Shown: positions 1 to 10,027, counted from the first letter of the stretch. The stretch: 64,000 bases of DNA from Litorihabitans aurantiacus (GCF_030161595.1 NZ_BSUM01000001.1:1984001-2048000); one strand, 5' to 3'. The notes: generated from the sequence alone by a model not told the origin. Translations and numbers: made by a program.

Positions 1-325
1 TAGGCCCCGTCGAGGTCGTACCCGTAACCCTCGGCGATGTAGACCGATGTCGTCTGTCCGATCTGCGAGGACGTGGGGTACCCGACCGCCCCCGGCCGCC
101 GCCCGCGGCGCGGTGGACCGCGGAGAAGGCGCGGGCCGGAGTCCCGTTCCCGCCCGTGACGGCGAAGGTTCCGCGTGGGCTGGTGTACTCGTGGCCGTCG
201 GTGATTCCGCGCCACCCGTAGTTCGGACCGTCCCAGGTGTAGTTCTCTGCCTGGGCCGGAGCCCCGACGAAGAGCCCTGCGGCGAGTGCGAGGACGGCCG
301 TGACCGCCACGCGAGTCGTTTTCAT
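1..325 (-). CDS. Secreted LGFP-type repeat protein, 3' end outside window, frame broken
   Basis: The start ATG at 325 is followed by a short signal peptide (MKTTRVAVTAVLALAAGLFV, Ala-X-Ala near residue 25). The next stretch matches the intact protein at 1591-2529 almost residue for residue (DGPNYGWR, GHEYTSPRGTF, RAFSAVHRAAGGG). After the GGGR motif the frame breaks in a run of five C at 89-93; one more base restores GAVGYPTS and YIAEGYGYDLDGA. LGFP-type repeats occur in secreted actinobacterial cell-wall proteins; the exact role here is unknown. The break is probably a homopolymer error, but a decaying paralogue is possible because the neighbouring copy at 1209-1585 is clearly dead. The 3' end lies outside the window. 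Confidence 0.7.
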   Translation of the reverse strand, partial: MKTTRVAVTAVLALAAGLFVGAPAQAENYTWDGPNYGWRGITDGHEYTSPRGTFAVTGGNGTPARAFSAVHRAAGGGRGRSGTPRPRRSDRRHRSTSPRVTGTTSTGP

Positions 326-570
326 TTTCCACCCCGTCATAGATTTGGGCCGATGTTGACCCGGACTTCACGATAACTAAGGCGCGCGCTGGGCTGGTGG
401 AGTGGAAAGGTCACAATTCGGACTCATCGGAGTCGAGATGGTTCAAGAGCCGCCAAGGTTCACCTGGGCGTCCGGCCATGTTGAGGCGCCAGTGGATGAA
501 TTGACGCCGTTCGACATCGGACACCCCGGACCTCCGGGGTATCGCGGGCTCCCACAAGTGCCTCGCGGAG

Positions 571-731
571 CTAGACGGAGAAGTACTTCGCCTCGGGGTG
601 GTGGAGCACGAACGCGTCGGTGGACTGCTCGGGGTGCAGCTGCAGCTCCACGCTCAGCTCGACGCCCAGCCGCTCCGGGCGCAGGAGCTCCACCACCTTG
701 CGACGGTCCTCCATGTCCGGACACGCGGGGT
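571..731 (-). pseudogene. Remnant of a metH 3' end
   Basis: These 160 bp encode, in frame and up to a TAG stop at 571-573, the last ~52 residues of a cobalamin-dependent methionine synthase (CPDMEDRRKVVELLRPERLG ... HHPEAKYFSV). They differ from the intact metH end at 2818-2980 by about six bases and one amino acid. About 40 bp beyond the stop are also recognisably similar but more diverged. Upstream of 731 the similarity stops abruptly and the sequence becomes part of an ECF S-component gene on the other strand. It is a recombination scar, not a functional gene. Confidence 0.85.
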
Positions 732-1239
732 CATCGCCGTCGGGGCGGCCGTGCGGATCGCGGGGACGGGGGTCGGCGGGGTCGAGGCGGTGTCCGTCGT
801 GCTGATCCTCGCGGGGCGCGCCTACGGGGCGCGGTTCGGCTTCCTGCTGGGGGTGCTGGTCATCGCGCTGAGCTCGATCGCATCGGGCTTCGGACCGTGG
901 ACGCCGTTCCAGATGGTCGCGTGCGCGTGGGTCGGTGCGGTGATGAACCTGTGGTTCTGGCCGTTCGCCGTCGGGCCGGACACCTCCATCAGCTACGCGC
1001 CCGGGGCGCCGCTCGCGACCAACCTCGGCTCGTTCCTCAGCTACACCCTGGTGACGTCGACGCTGACGTGGGACACCGTGCGGGCGGTGACCAGCGTGGT
1101 GGGGCTCGTCGTGGCGGGGCCGGCGGTGCTCGCCGCGCTGCGACGGGTGCGGCTCGGCCCGGGGAGCACGAGGGAGCGCCGTCGTGCGACGGCGCCCCCT
1201 CGGTCGCATCACAGCTCCCAGAAGACACCCATCTCGTAG
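732..1239 (+). pseudogene. 5'-truncated ECF transporter S component
   Basis: The frame from about 732 encodes a hydrophobic protein with the marks of an actinobacterial energy-coupling-factor S component: VVLILAGRAYGARFGFLLG, then GPWTPFQM near the middle, then TWDTVRAVT and a final helix ending AALRR. In the family this is the membrane subunit that binds a vitamin or similar substrate. The N-terminal helices and start codon are missing, because the sequence to the left is antisense metH remnant. No ATPase or T component lies beside it. The frame runs to a stop at 1237-1239 inside the neighbouring pseudogene, so the original stop is uncertain. Substrate unknown. Confidence 0.65.
1171..1200. 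terminator. GC-rich hairpin between convergent gene remnants
   Basis: Arms 1171-1184 and 1187-1200 pair over 13 of 14 positions with a 2-base loop. It lies between the 3' ends of the rightward S-component remnant and the leftward LGFP remnant, where a bidirectional terminator would be expected. There is no T-run, as is common in actinobacteria. Confidence 0.5.
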
Positions 1240-1585
1240 CGCGTCCCCGCCGGTCCGATGTGGATCCGGCCGCGCTCGAACACCTGCGACCACGTGCGGG
1301 TCGTCGTGTCGAAGAACTCGTTGCCCTTCGGGTAACCGAGCGAACCAGTGCCTCCGCCGCGCGCCGCGTGCGCCTCGAGGAAACCACCCCACCAGGAGTC
1401 GACCGGGAACGCGCCGCGCGGGCTGACGTAGATCTGTCCGCCCAGGAACGGCTGGAACCAGTAGCCCGACGCCTGACGCACCTCGTTGCCGAGCGGGTAG
1501 CCGAGGGCTCCGCTACAGCTGGGGCGGCTGCGAACAGCCCCGCCAGAACTCACGCACTGAGTATTGCTCGCCGTTTCCGGCTCAT
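1209..1585 (-). pseudogene. Decayed LGFP-type repeat gene
   Basis: An ATG at 1585, five bases after the stop of the intact paralogue, opens a signal peptide (MSRKRRAILSA, then VLAGLFAAAPAVAE). It is interrupted by an in-frame TGA at 1550-1552. Directly after it, in another frame, the sequence resumes as the last one and a half repeats (GALGYPLGNEVRQASG ... GTGSLGYPKGNEF ... FERGRIHIGPAGTRY) and ends at 1209. Roughly 150 residues of central repeats present in the paralogue are missing. A stop plus an internal deletion with a frame change cannot be one base-calling error, so I call it a real pseudogene. Confidence 0.8.
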
Positions 1586-1590
1586 CGGGC

Positions 1591-2529
1591 TTAACCCCAG
1601 AACTTGCCCATAACGTACCGGGTTCCGCCGGGACCGATCTCGATCCGACCACGCTCGAAGATCTGCGTCCACGTGCGGGTGCTCGAGTTGTAAGTCTCGT
1701 TCCATCGCGGATATCCGAGCGAGCCCGTGCCTCCACCCCGGGCGGCGTGAGCATCGATGAATCCGCCCCTGACCTCGATGCCTATCGGCGACGCGTCGCA
1801 CTCGTAGCAGGGCGGCACCGCGTACAGGATGCCTCGCTCGAACGTCTGGTACGCGTAGTGCGACCCCTGCTGGACGTGCCGCGCGGTCGGGTAGCCGAGC
1901 GGTCCGCTACCGCCACCCCTAGCCGTGTAGTTGAAACCGCCCCAGTTGTCGTAGACGGGGTAGGCGCCGCTCGGACTGACGTAGATGACGCCGAGCAGGA
2001 ACACCTGGTACCAGTAGTTCCCCGCCTGCCTGACCTCGTCGCCGATCGGGTAGCTCAGGGAGCCGCTGCCCCCTCCCGTGGAGTCGTGGACGGCTCTGAA
2101 CGGGCTCTGCCCGCCGCGCACCACAGCTGTCGTCGAAAGGTCGAAGAAGCCCTGGTTGTCAACGGTGCGCGAGCCGTAGACGACGCCACGCTCGAAGACC
2201 TGGTAAGCGCCGTCGACGTCGAAGACGTACCCCTCGGCGAGGTAGACCTCGTTACGCTCCGGAATCTGCCGCGTCGTGGGGTAGCCGAGCGCGCCGCGAC
2301 CACCGCCGGCGGAGCGGTGCGCGGCCGAGAACGCTCGCGAGGGCGTGTCCCGGAACCCGGTCACCGAGAACGTGCCACGCGGACTGGAGTACTCGTGGCC
2401 GCCGTCGACGGAACGCCACCCGTAGTTCGGCCCGTCGAGAGTGTAGGCGTTGGCGTGAGCGGGGGAAACAGCGAGGAGCCCCGCCAGAATGGCGGCGACG
2501 ACCATTGCGGCCCGACGTGAACTGCGCAT
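1591..2529 (-). CDS. Secreted LGFP-type repeat protein
   Basis: A 312-residue exported protein. The ATG at 2529 has a strong GGAGGT ribosome site five bases upstream. Residues 1-26 form a signal peptide (MRSSRRAAMVVAAILAGLLA, then Ala-His-Ala). The rest is a series of degenerate ~50-residue repeats, each with Gly-Gly-Gly, a LGYP or LSYP core, and a F-x-x-G-x-I/V-Y-x strand. The four cores are GALGYPTT, GSLSYPIG, GPLGYPTA and GSLGYPRW. In mycolic-acid actinobacteria LGFP repeats are linked to cell-wall association; whether that holds here is not shown. It is the only undamaged member of this cluster. A Cys pair (CYECD) between the last two repeats may form a disulfide. Confidence 0.8.
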   Translation of the reverse strand: MRSSRRAAMVVAAILAGLLAVSPAHANAYTLDGPNYGWRSVDGGHEYSSPRGTFSVTGFRDTPSRAFSAAHRSAGGGRGALGYPTTRQIPERNEVYLAEGYVFDVDGAYQVFERGVVYGSRTVDNQGFFDLSTTAVVRGGQSPFRAVHDSTGGGSGSLSYPIGDEVRQAGNYWYQVFLLGVIYVSPSGAYPVYDNWGGFNYTARGGGSGPLGYPTARHVQQGSHYAYQTFERGILYAVPPCYECDASPIGIEVRGGFIDAHAARGGGTGSLGYPRWNETYNSSTRTWTQIFERGRIEIGPGGTRYVMGKFWG

Positions 2530-2817
2530 TTCTACCTCCGGAGCGTGGGGCCACCGCGCCCCTTGCCTCAACCCTAGACGGGGTTGCCCTCCGAGCGAGC
2601 AGGGCAAAAGTCACAGTTTCGTCACGGCGCCCCCTGTCCGGGGTGTCCACGACATTCGACGCGCTTTTCGACCACGACCAGTAGTGCCTCGTCGACCCCG
2701 AGAGTATTCCGCGGGCGTCTCGAAGCCTTGCGAACTCCCCGGGTCCTCGCGGAGACCGACAGGTACGTCGCGGCACCCCACAACTATCTCGCGGGCACCC
2801 AGAAGTTCCTCGCTGAA

Positions 2818-5800
2818 CTAGACGGAGAAGTACTTCGCCTCGGGGTGGTGCAGCACGAACGCGTCGGTGGACTGCTCGGGGTGCAGCTGCAGCTCCTCGC
2901 TCAGCTCGACGCCGAGGCGCTCCGGGCGCAGGAGCTCCACCACCTTGCGGCGGTCCTCCATGTCCGGGCACGCGGGGTACCCCAGCGAGAACCGGCCGCC
3001 GCGGTAGTCGAGCTTGAACAGCCCCTCCACCTCGGTCGGCTCCTCGCCGGCGAAGCCCAGCTCGGCGCGGATGCGCGCGTGCCAGTACTCCGCGAGCGCC
3101 TCGGTCAGCTGCATCACGAGACCGTTGAGCTCGTAGTAGTCGCGATACGCGTCGCGCCGGAACATCTCGGCCGTGACGGTGTCCACGTGCGCACCGGCGG
3201 TCACGAGCTGGACCGGCATCACGTCGACCACGCCGGACTCGCGCGAGCGCACGAAGTCCGCCAGGCACAGGTGGCGGTCGCGCCGCTGGCGCGGGAAGGA
3301 GAACCTCAGCCGGTCGCTCCCGACCGGGCCGTCGGAGCCGCCGTCGGGCGCGAGGAGCCCCGGCGCGCCGAGCACGCCGGTCGGGTCGTCCCCGTGATGC
3401 AGCACGACGACGTCGTCGCCCTCCGCGACGACCGGGAAGTAGCCGTACGCGACGGACGCGTCCAGCATCCCCTCGCCGAGGATGCGGTCGAGCCAGTACC
3501 GCAGCCGCGGGCGGCCCTCGGTCGCGACGAGCTCCTCGTAGGACGCCCCACCCTCGCCGCGGCCCGGCTTGAGGCCCCACTGGCCGAGGAACGTCGCGCG
3601 CTCGTCGAGGAATGCCGCGTAGTCCGCCAGCGCGATGCCGCGAACGAGGCGCGTGCCCCAGAACGGCGGCGCCGGCACGGCGTTGTCGGCGGCGACGTCG
3701 GAGCGTGCGGGCATCGCCTCGGGCTCGGTCAGCACGAGGGTCGACGGCGCGTGGCGGCGCTTGCGCAGCGCCGGCAGCCCGACCTCCGCGGGGTCCGCAC
3801 CGCGCGCCACCGCCACGAGCGGCTCCATGAGGGCGAGCCCCTCGAACGCGTCGCGCGCGTAGCGGACCTCGCCGTCGAACAGCTCGGCCAGGTCCTGCTC
3901 GACGTACGGGCGCGTCAGGGCGGCCCCGCCGAGGATGACGGGCCACCGCTTCGCCAGCCCGCGCGCGTTGAGCTCGAGCAAATTGTCCTTCATCACCACG
4001 GTCGACTTCACCAGCAGACCGGACATCCCGATGACGTCCGCCCCGTGCTGCTCCGCCGCCTCGATGATCTCGTTGATCGACTTCTTGATGCCGATGTTGA
4101 CGACGTCGTAGCCGTTGTTCGTGAGGATGATGTCGACGAGGTTCTTGCCGATGTCGTGCACGTCGCCGCGCACCGTGGCGAGCACCATCGTGCCCTTGCC
4201 CGCCGCCTCGGTCCGCTCCATGTGCGGCTCCAGCAGCGCGACGGCGCTCTTCATCACCTCGGCGGAGGTGAGCACGAACGGCAGCTGCATCTCGCCCGCA
4301 CCGAACCGCTCGCCGACGACCTTCATCCCGGCCAGGAGGTGGTCGTTGATGATCTCGAGGGCGCTCACACCCTCGGAGCGGGCGAGGTCGAGATCGGCCT
4401 CGAGCCCCTTGGACTCGCCGTCGATGATCCGGCGCTCGAGGCGCTCGCCCACGGGCAGGGCCGCGAGCTCGGCCGCGCGGGCGTCGCGCAGCTCGGCGCT
4501 GTTGACGCCGGCGAACAGGTCGAGCATCCGGGCCAGCGGGTCGTAGGTGACGGCGCCCTCGTCGTCGTAGCGGCGGCGGTCCCACACGAGGTCGAGCGCT
4601 ACCTCGCGCTGCTCGTCCGGCACGGAGGCGAGCGGCACGATCTTCGCGGCGTCGACGATCGCGGAGTCCAGGCCCGCGGCGACGGCCTCGTGGATGAAGA
4701 CCGAGTTGAGCACCGAGCGCGCCGCCGGGTTGAGCCCGAAGGAGACGTTCGAGACGCCGAGCGTGGTGTGGATGCCGGGGTACTTCGCCGTGATCCGGCT
4801 GATCGCCTCGATGGTCTCGATGGCGTCGCGCCGCGTCTCCTCCTGGCCCGTGGCGATCGGGAACGTGAGGGCGTCGACGACGATGTCATCCACGCTCATC
4901 CCCCACTCCCCCACGAGCGCGTCAACCAGGCGCGAGGCGATGCGCACCTTGTCGTCCGCGGTGCGCGCCTGCCCCTCCTCGTCGATCGTCAGGGCGATGA
5001 CGGCGGCGCCGTGCTCCTTGACCAGCGGCATGATGCGGCCGAAGCGCGAGGTGGGGCCTTCGCCGTCCTCGTAGTTGACCGAGTTCACCACCGGGCGGCC
5101 GCCCACCAGCTCGAGGCCGGCCGCGAGCACCGCCGGCTCCGTGGAGTCGATAACCAGCGGCAGCGTGGATGCCGACGCGAAGCGCGAGACGATCTCGCGG
5201 ACGTCCGCGACGCCGTCGCGACCCACGTAGTCCACGCACACGTCCAGCAGGTGCGCCCCGACGCGGATCTGGTTGCGGGCGATCTGGACGCACTCGTCCC
5301 AGTTCCCCGCCAGCAGCGCCTCGCGGAACGCCTTGGACCCGTTCGCGTTCGTGCGCTCGCCGATCGCGAGGTAGGAGGAGTCCTGGTCGAACGGGACGTG
5401 CTGGTAGAGGCTCGCGACACCCGCCTCGGGCTGCGGGGTGCGCGTGCGGGGGCGAGCGAGCCCACGCGCTCGACGACGGCGCGCAGGTGCTCCGGCGTCG
5501 TGCCGCAGCAGCCGCCCACGAGGGAGAGGCCGAACTCGCGCACGAACTGCTCGTGCGCGGCGCCGAGCTCGGCCGGGCCGAGCGGGTACTCGGCGCCGTT
5601 CTTGCCGAGCACCGGCAGGCCGGCGTTCGGCATGCAGATCACGGGGATGCGCGAGCGGACCGAGAGCTGGCGCAGGTGCTCGCTCATCTCGGCGGGGCCG
5701 GTGGCGCAGTTGAGGCCGATGGCGTCGACGCCGAGCGGCTCCAGCGCCGTCAGCGCCGCCCCGATCTCGCTGCCCATGAGCATCGTGCCGGTGGTCTCGA

Positions 5801-6449
5801 CCGTCACCTCGACGAAGATCGGCAGCCGCACGCCGCGCTCGACGATCGCCTGCTTGCAGCCGTTGATCGCCGCCTTGGTCTGCAGGAGGTCCTGCGACGT
5901 CTCGACGAGGAACGCGTCCGCGCCGCCGTCGATTAGCCCGACCGCCTGCTGCGCGAACGTGTCCTTGAGGTGGGTGTAGGTGGTGTGGCCGAGGCTCGGG
6001 AGCTTGGTACCGGGACCCATCGACCCGAGCACCCAGCGCACGCGGCCGTCGCGCCGCTCCCAGCTCTCGGCGCGGTCCCGCGCGATCCGCGCACCCTCGC
6101 GCGCGAGCTCCGTGATGCGGTCGTCGATGTCGTAGTCCGACAGGTTGGACCAGTTCGCACCGAAGGTGTTGGTCTCGACGGCGTCGACGCCCACCTCGTA
6201 GTAGGCGTCGTGCACGGCGGCGATGATGTCCGGCCGGCTGACGTTGAGGATCTCGTTGCAGCCCTCGAGCTGCTGGTAGTCCTCGAGCGAGGGGTCGTGC
6301 TCCTGGAGCATCGTGCCCATCGCCCCGTCGGCGACGACAACGCGCTCGCTCATCGCGTCCAGCAGCGCCTGCGAGCGCTCCGGCCGGGCGACGCCGGAGA
6401 TGTCGAGATCGAATGCGGGCGCAGGGGCGGGAACGACGGGGGCTGACAC
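2818..6449 (-). CDS. metH: Cobalamin-dependent methionine synthase (one frame break)
   Basis: Transfers the methyl group of 5-methyltetrahydrofolate to homocysteine through cobalamin. All modules are present over about 1210 codons, the usual length. The homocysteine domain (first ~330 residues) has the zinc-ligand motif GGCCGTTPEH. A pterin-binding domain follows, then the B12 domain with DVHDIG, and a C-terminal reactivation domain ending EAKYFSV. The frame breaks once in a run of five G at 5448-5452, just after the first domain; six G would join ERVGSLAP to the pterin-domain linker. All domains are intact on both sides, so a sequence error is more likely than a split gene. The GTG at 6449 has no Shine-Dalgarno site but a TAGACT box seven bases upstream, suggesting a leaderless mRNA. 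No cobalamin riboswitch is visible. Confidence 0.93.
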
Positions 6450-6456
6450 GCCCGCG

Positions 6457-6462
6457 AGTCTA
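6457..6462 (-). promoter_or_regulatory. Putative -10 box of a leaderless metH transcript
   Basis: TAGACT fits the actinobacterial TAnnnT -10 motif and lies seven bases before the metH GTG. There is no ribosome-binding site between them. Confidence 0.45.
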
Positions 6463-6504
6463 GTTCGCGGGCCGGTGGCGGCCCCCGCCGTCGCGCGCCG
6501 CCGC

Positions 6505-6891
6505 TCAGGCGGTCTTGCGCAGCGCGGAGAGCTGGCGCGCCGACCCGGCCAGCAGGTAGACGGCGATCGTGAGGTCGTTCAGGGTGAGCGAGCCCAGCGG
6601 CGCGGAGTGCTTGAGCACCAGCCGCTCGCCGTTGACCACGACCCCGCCGCACACGAGCGGGGTCGCCGCCTGCACCACCTTCCAGAAGTCGAGCTCGTGG
6701 TAGGTCCCGAGTGGCACCTGGATCGTCAGCCACTCCCCGAGCGGGCCCTGCAGCGTCTCGTGGCCGGCGAACATGTCGACGCCGGCGCTGTCACCCCCGG
6801 TCGACCCCGCGAATCGGACCATGGCCGGGGCGACCTGCTCGCCGCCGAGCTGCGAGGTGAGGTGGGTGACGACGTCGTTCCAGGTGCTCAT
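6505..6891 (-). CDS. YbjN/CesT-like chaperone-fold protein
   Basis: A 128-residue protein starting MSTWNDVVTHL. It shows the layout of actinobacterial YbjN or type III chaperone-like proteins: an N-terminal helix, a WLTIQVPLG strand, then VVVNGERLVLKHSAPLGSL and a long C-terminal helix ending ALRKTA. Its ATG overlaps the stop of the GH1 gene (ATGA), so the two are co-translated. Members of this fold bind partner peptides, but no partner is evident here and a link to beta-glucosidase is only inferred from the overlap. No signal peptide or membrane segment is visible, so it is probably cytosolic. Confidence 0.55.
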   Translation of the reverse strand: MSTWNDVVTHLTSQLGGEQVAPAMVRFAGSTGGDSAGVDMFAGHETLQGPLGEWLTIQVPLGTYHELDFWKVVQAATPLVCGGVVVNGERLVLKHSAPLGSLTLNDLTIAVYLLAGSARQLSALRKTA

Positions 6892-8456
6892 GCGTCTCTT
6901 CCGTCGGTGGGGCGGGTGCCGGGCACGGCCTCGAGCGTGCCGGTCGACATCACCCGGGAGTACCAGCGGGCGCTGGCCTTCGGGGTGCGCGCGAGCGTCT
7001 CGCGGTCGACGTGCACGACGCCGAACCGCTTGCCGTAGCCGTGCGCCCACTCGAAGTTGTCCAGCAGCGTCCACTGCAGGTAGCCGCGCACGTCGGCTCC
7101 GGCCTCGATCGCCTCGTGCACCGCGGCGATGTGCTCGCGCAGGTAGGTGATGCGGTCGGCGTCGTCGATCTCGCCGTCGGAGCCGACGCGGTCGTCGGGG
7201 TAGGCCGCACCGTTCTCGGTGATCACGAGGTGCGTGCCCGCCGGGCCCGTGAGGTCGCGGTCGATCTCGACCAGCAGGTCGCGGAACGCACCCGGGTGGT
7301 TCTCCCAGCCCATCTCGGTGCTGACCACGTCGGTCTCGATCCAGATCGCGTCGCGGGCCGCGATCCACGGGAGCGGACCCTCCGCGCCGGGGGCGTCCGG
7401 AGGTCCGGGCGGTCCGGCGTGCACCATGCCGTCGGAGACCGCGCCGTCGGGGAGGTCGCCGCCGGGCGCGGCCACCACCGAGGAGTTGTAGTAGTTCACC
7501 CCGAGCACGTCGATCGGGGCCGAGATCAACTCGAGGTCGCCGTCGCGCACGAGGTCGGCCGGCCAGATGTCGGCGACGTCGGCGAGGAAGCCCTCCGGGT
7601 AGGCGCCCGCGAAGATCGGGCCGGCGAAGCAGCCCGCCATGCCGTCCCAGAAGCGGCGCGCCATGTCGCGGTCCGCCTCACGGGCGGGATCCAGCGGTGC
7701 GAACCGCGAGAAGTTCAGCGTGATGCCGAGCTCGAGCGAAGGGTCGGCCGCGCGCAGCGCCGCCACACCGTGGCCGTGCGCCAGCAGGAGGTGGTGCATC
7801 GCGCGCAGGGCCTCGGCGTCCTGGCGCATCCCCGGGGCGTGCTCACCCGCGGCGTGGCCGAGGAACGCGGAGCACCAGGGCTCGTTCAGCGTGGTCCAGC
7901 TGTGCACGCGGTCGCCTAGCGCGGCGTGGACGTCGAGGGCGTACTCCGCGAACAGCGACGCCGTGTCACGGTTGCGCCAGCCACCGCGCTCCTCCAGCGC
8001 CTGCGGCAGGTCCCAGTGGTACAGCGTCAGCCAGGGCGCGATCCCCGCCCCGAGCAGCTCGTCCACCAGCCGGTCGTAGAAGTCCAGGCCCGCCGCGCTG
8101 ACGGCGCCGCCGTCGGGCCGCACGCGCGCCCACGACGTCGAGAACCGGTACGTGCCCACCCCGAGGTCGCGCATGAGCGCGACGTCGGCCGGATAGCGGT
8201 GGTAGTGGTCGCAGGCGATCTCGCCCGTGTCGCCGTTCACGACCCTGCCCGGGATGCGGGAGAAGTGGTCCCAGATCGAGTCGGTGCGGCCGCCGGTGTG
8301 GTGGGCACCCTCGATCTGGTAGGCCGCCGTCGCCGTGCCCCAAGCGAACGTGGGCGGGAAGGTGCGCTCGACGTCGGTGCGCGGCGCCGGCCACGGGGAG
8401 GCGAGACGGGCGGGGGTGGCGGTGTGGCGCTGCTCTGCGCCCGGGGTGGTGGTCAC
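6888..8456 (-). CDS. GH1 family beta-glucosidase
   Basis: A 522-residue glycoside hydrolase family 1 enzyme that removes terminal beta-linked sugars from oligosaccharides. Clear motifs are FAWGTATAAYQIEGA at the N-terminus, the acid/base glutamate in TLNEPW (Glu192) and the nucleophile in ITENG (Glu414), followed by LDNFEWAHGYGKRFG. There is no signal peptide, so it acts inside the cell on imported oligosaccharides. An insertion of about 35 residues rich in Gly, Pro and Asp (around 330-365) is longer than usual. Exact sugar specificity cannot be told from sequence. It overlaps the small chaperone-like gene downstream. Confidence 0.92.
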   Translation of the reverse strand: MTTTPGAEQRHTATPARLASPWPAPRTDVERTFPPTFAWGTATAAYQIEGAHHTGGRTDSIWDHFSRIPGRVVNGDTGEIACDHYHRYPADVALMRDLGVGTYRFSTSWARVRPDGGAVSAAGLDFYDRLVDELLGAGIAPWLTLYHWDLPQALEERGGWRNRDTASLFAEYALDVHAALGDRVHSWTTLNEPWCSAFLGHAAGEHAPGMRQDAEALRAMHHLLLAHGHGVAALRAADPSLELGITLNFSRFAPLDPAREADRDMARRFWDGMAGCFAGPIFAGAYPEGFLADVADIWPADLVRDGDLELISAPIDVLGVNYYNSSVVAAPGGDLPDGAVSDGMVHAGPPGPPDAPGAEGPLPWIAARDAIWIETDVVSTEMGWENHPGAFRDLLVEIDRDLTGPAGTHLVITENGAAYPDDRVGSDGEIDDADRITYLREHIAAVHEAIEAGADVRGYLQWTLLDNFEWAHGYGKRFGVVHVDRETLARTPKASARWYSRVMSTGTLEAVPGTRPTDGRDA

Positions 8457-8522
8457 GGCGCGAGTCTAGGGCGGGCGCCGACGCGCCGCGCGTCGTCGCG
8501 GACGCCTTGTCGACAGCCGACC

Positions 8523-8981
8523 TCAGAGCGCCGCGACGCGCTCCGCGACCTGCCGCTTGGTCCGGGTGAGCAGCGCCGTCATCCCCCTCAGCCGCAGCGG
8601 CGAGACGGCCTCTGCGAGGCCGAGCGTGAGCGGGTAGTCGCTGGGCACGGCGTCGACCTCGGCGGGGGTGAGCCCGTCGATCCCCTCGGCGAGGATGCCG
8701 GCGAAGCCGCGCGACGTCGGAGCACCCCGCGGCGCCGAGGCGTGGAAGCGGACGCGGTGGCCACCCGGCGCCTCGGCGTCGTCCTCGAGCGCCGTGAAGA
8801 ACGCGATGGGCGACTGGCACTCCGGCACGGGCTCGAGCAGCTCCGGCCGGTCGGCGTACTCCGCCGGCAGGTCCGGCAGACCGTTCGCGAACTCGAGCAG
8901 CAGCTGCAGCCGGTCGGGCACGGTCAGGGCGAGGAAGTCCTCGCGTATGGCGGCCAGGGCCGCGGGCAGCTCGTCGGTCAC
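8523..8981 (-). CDS. sufE: SufE-like cysteine desulfuration protein
   Basis: A 152-residue SufE-family protein. In the family a conserved Cys accepts sulfur from a cysteine desulfurase and passes it to Fe-S assembly; here it is Cys55 in VPECQSP. The preceding LPDLPAEY and the C-terminal [12 protein letters not shown] segment are also typical. The GTG start at 8981 has a GGAGG site upstream. It is transcribed divergently from a thiosulfate-type sulfurtransferase at 9116, a pairing widespread in actinobacteria and consistent with a shared role in sulfur transfer. Confidence 0.88.
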   Translation of the reverse strand: MTDELPAALAAIREDFLALTVPDRLQLLLEFANGLPDLPAEYADRPELLEPVPECQSPIAFFTALEDDAEAPGGHRVRFHASAPRGAPTSRGFAGILAEGIDGLTPAEVDAVPSDYPLTLGLAEAVSPLRLRGMTALLTRTKRQVAERVAAL

Positions 8982-9115
8982 CCCACCATCCTCCCACCGC
9001 AGCGCTGTCGGGCCGGCGTCCGCCGGAGTCTCGCGGTACGGGACGACGCGGACCGCACGGCGGGACGTCCGCGCTCGTCCTAGGCTGGGCCGGTCATCGC
9101 CAGAGGAGGTTCCCC

Positions 9116-10027
9116 ATGCCGGTCGAGGTCGACACCACCGAGCCGAAGTTCGCGCAGTACGCCCACCCCGAACGCCTGGTCAGCACGCAGTGGCTCGCCG
9201 ACCACCTCGGATCCGACGGGCTCGTCGTCGTCGAGAGCGACGAGGATGTGCTCCTCTACGAGACCGGGCACATCCCGACCGCCGTGAAGATCGACTGGCA
9301 CCTCGACCTCAACGACCCGCTCGTGCGCGACTACGTCGACGGCGAGGGGTTCGCCCGCCTCATGGGCTCGCGCGGCATCACCCGCGACACCACGGTCGTC
9401 GTCTACGGCGACAGGTCCAACTGGTGGGCCGCCTACGCCCTGTGGGTGTTCTCGCTCTTCGGCCACCCCGACGTGCGGCTGCTCGACGGCGGCCGCGACA
9501 AGTGGATCGGCGAGGGCCGCGAGCTGACGTTCGACGCACCCGCCCCGGCCACGGCCCCCTATCCCGTCGTGGAGCGGGACGACGCCGCGCTGCGCGCGTT
9601 CAAGGAGGACGTGCTGGCGCACCTCGGGCGTCCGCTCATCGACATCCGCTCGCCGCAGGAGTACACGGGCGAACGGCTCCACATGCCCGACTACCCCGAG
9701 GAGGGTGCGCTGCGCGGCGGTCACATCCCGACCGCGACCAACGTGCCGTGGGCCCGCGCCGTCGACGAGGACGCGTCCTTCCGGCCGCGAGCCGAGCTCG
9801 AGGACATCTACGGGGCCGGGATCGCCGGGGTCGGGCTCACGCCGTCGGACTCCGTGATCACCTACTGCCGCATCGGTGAGCGCTCGAGCCACACGTGGTT
9901 CGTGCTCACCCACCTGCTCGGGTTCGACGACGTCCGCAACTACGACGGTTCGTGGACCGAGTGGGGCAACGCGGTGCGCGTGCCGATCGTCAAGGGGTCC
10001 GAGCCCGGGCCGGTGCCGACGCGCTGA
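9116..10027 (+). CDS. sseA: Thiosulfate/3-mercaptopyruvate-type sulfurtransferase
   Basis: A 303-residue protein with two rhodanese domains. The N-terminal copy (about 20-140) is inactive and structural. The C-terminal copy carries the active-site loop [11 protein letters not shown] with the persulfide-forming Cys251. The [10 protein letters not shown] and [10 protein letters not shown] motifs mark the matching position in each half. CRIGERS is typical of the actinobacterial CysA/SseA group, usually listed as thiosulfate sulfurtransferase. The ATG has a strong GAGGAGGT ribosome site. It is divergent from sufE, so both may be controlled from the 130-bp gap between them. Confidence 0.88.
   Translation: MPVEVDTTEPKFAQYAHPERLVSTQWLADHLGSDGLVVVESDEDVLLYETGHIPTAVKIDWHLDLNDPLVRDYVDGEGFARLMGSRGITRDTTVVVYGDRSNWWAAYALWVFSLFGHPDVRLLDGGRDKWIGEGRELTFDAPAPATAPYPVVERDDAALRAFKEDVLAHLGRPLIDIRSPQEYTGERLHMPDYPEEGALRGGHIPTATNVPWARAVDEDASFRPRAELEDIYGAGIAGVGLTPSDSVITYCRIGERSSHTWFVLTHLLGFDDVRNYDGSWTEWGNAVRVPIVKGSEPGPVPTR

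Noticed and set aside
1209..1585. Homopolymer error as the cause of the broken LGFP copy
   Set aside because: It needs both an in-frame stop removed and about 150 missing codons, which no single base change can explain.
5085..5241. Two separate genes for the halves of methionine synthase
   Set aside because: Split MetH forms exist, but here the frame change sits in a five-G run between well-matched sequences, and the downstream half has no convincing start at the domain boundary.
2252..5979. Very long open frames on both strands over metH (up to 1131 codons)
   Set aside because: High GC removes stop codons; the products are Arg/Ala/Gly or Leu/Val-rich with no domain, while the metH frame has complete motifs.
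6450..6504. Cobalamin or SAM riboswitch upstream of metH
   Set aside because: Only 55 bp lie between the metH start and the next gene, with no conserved box; the start looks leaderless.
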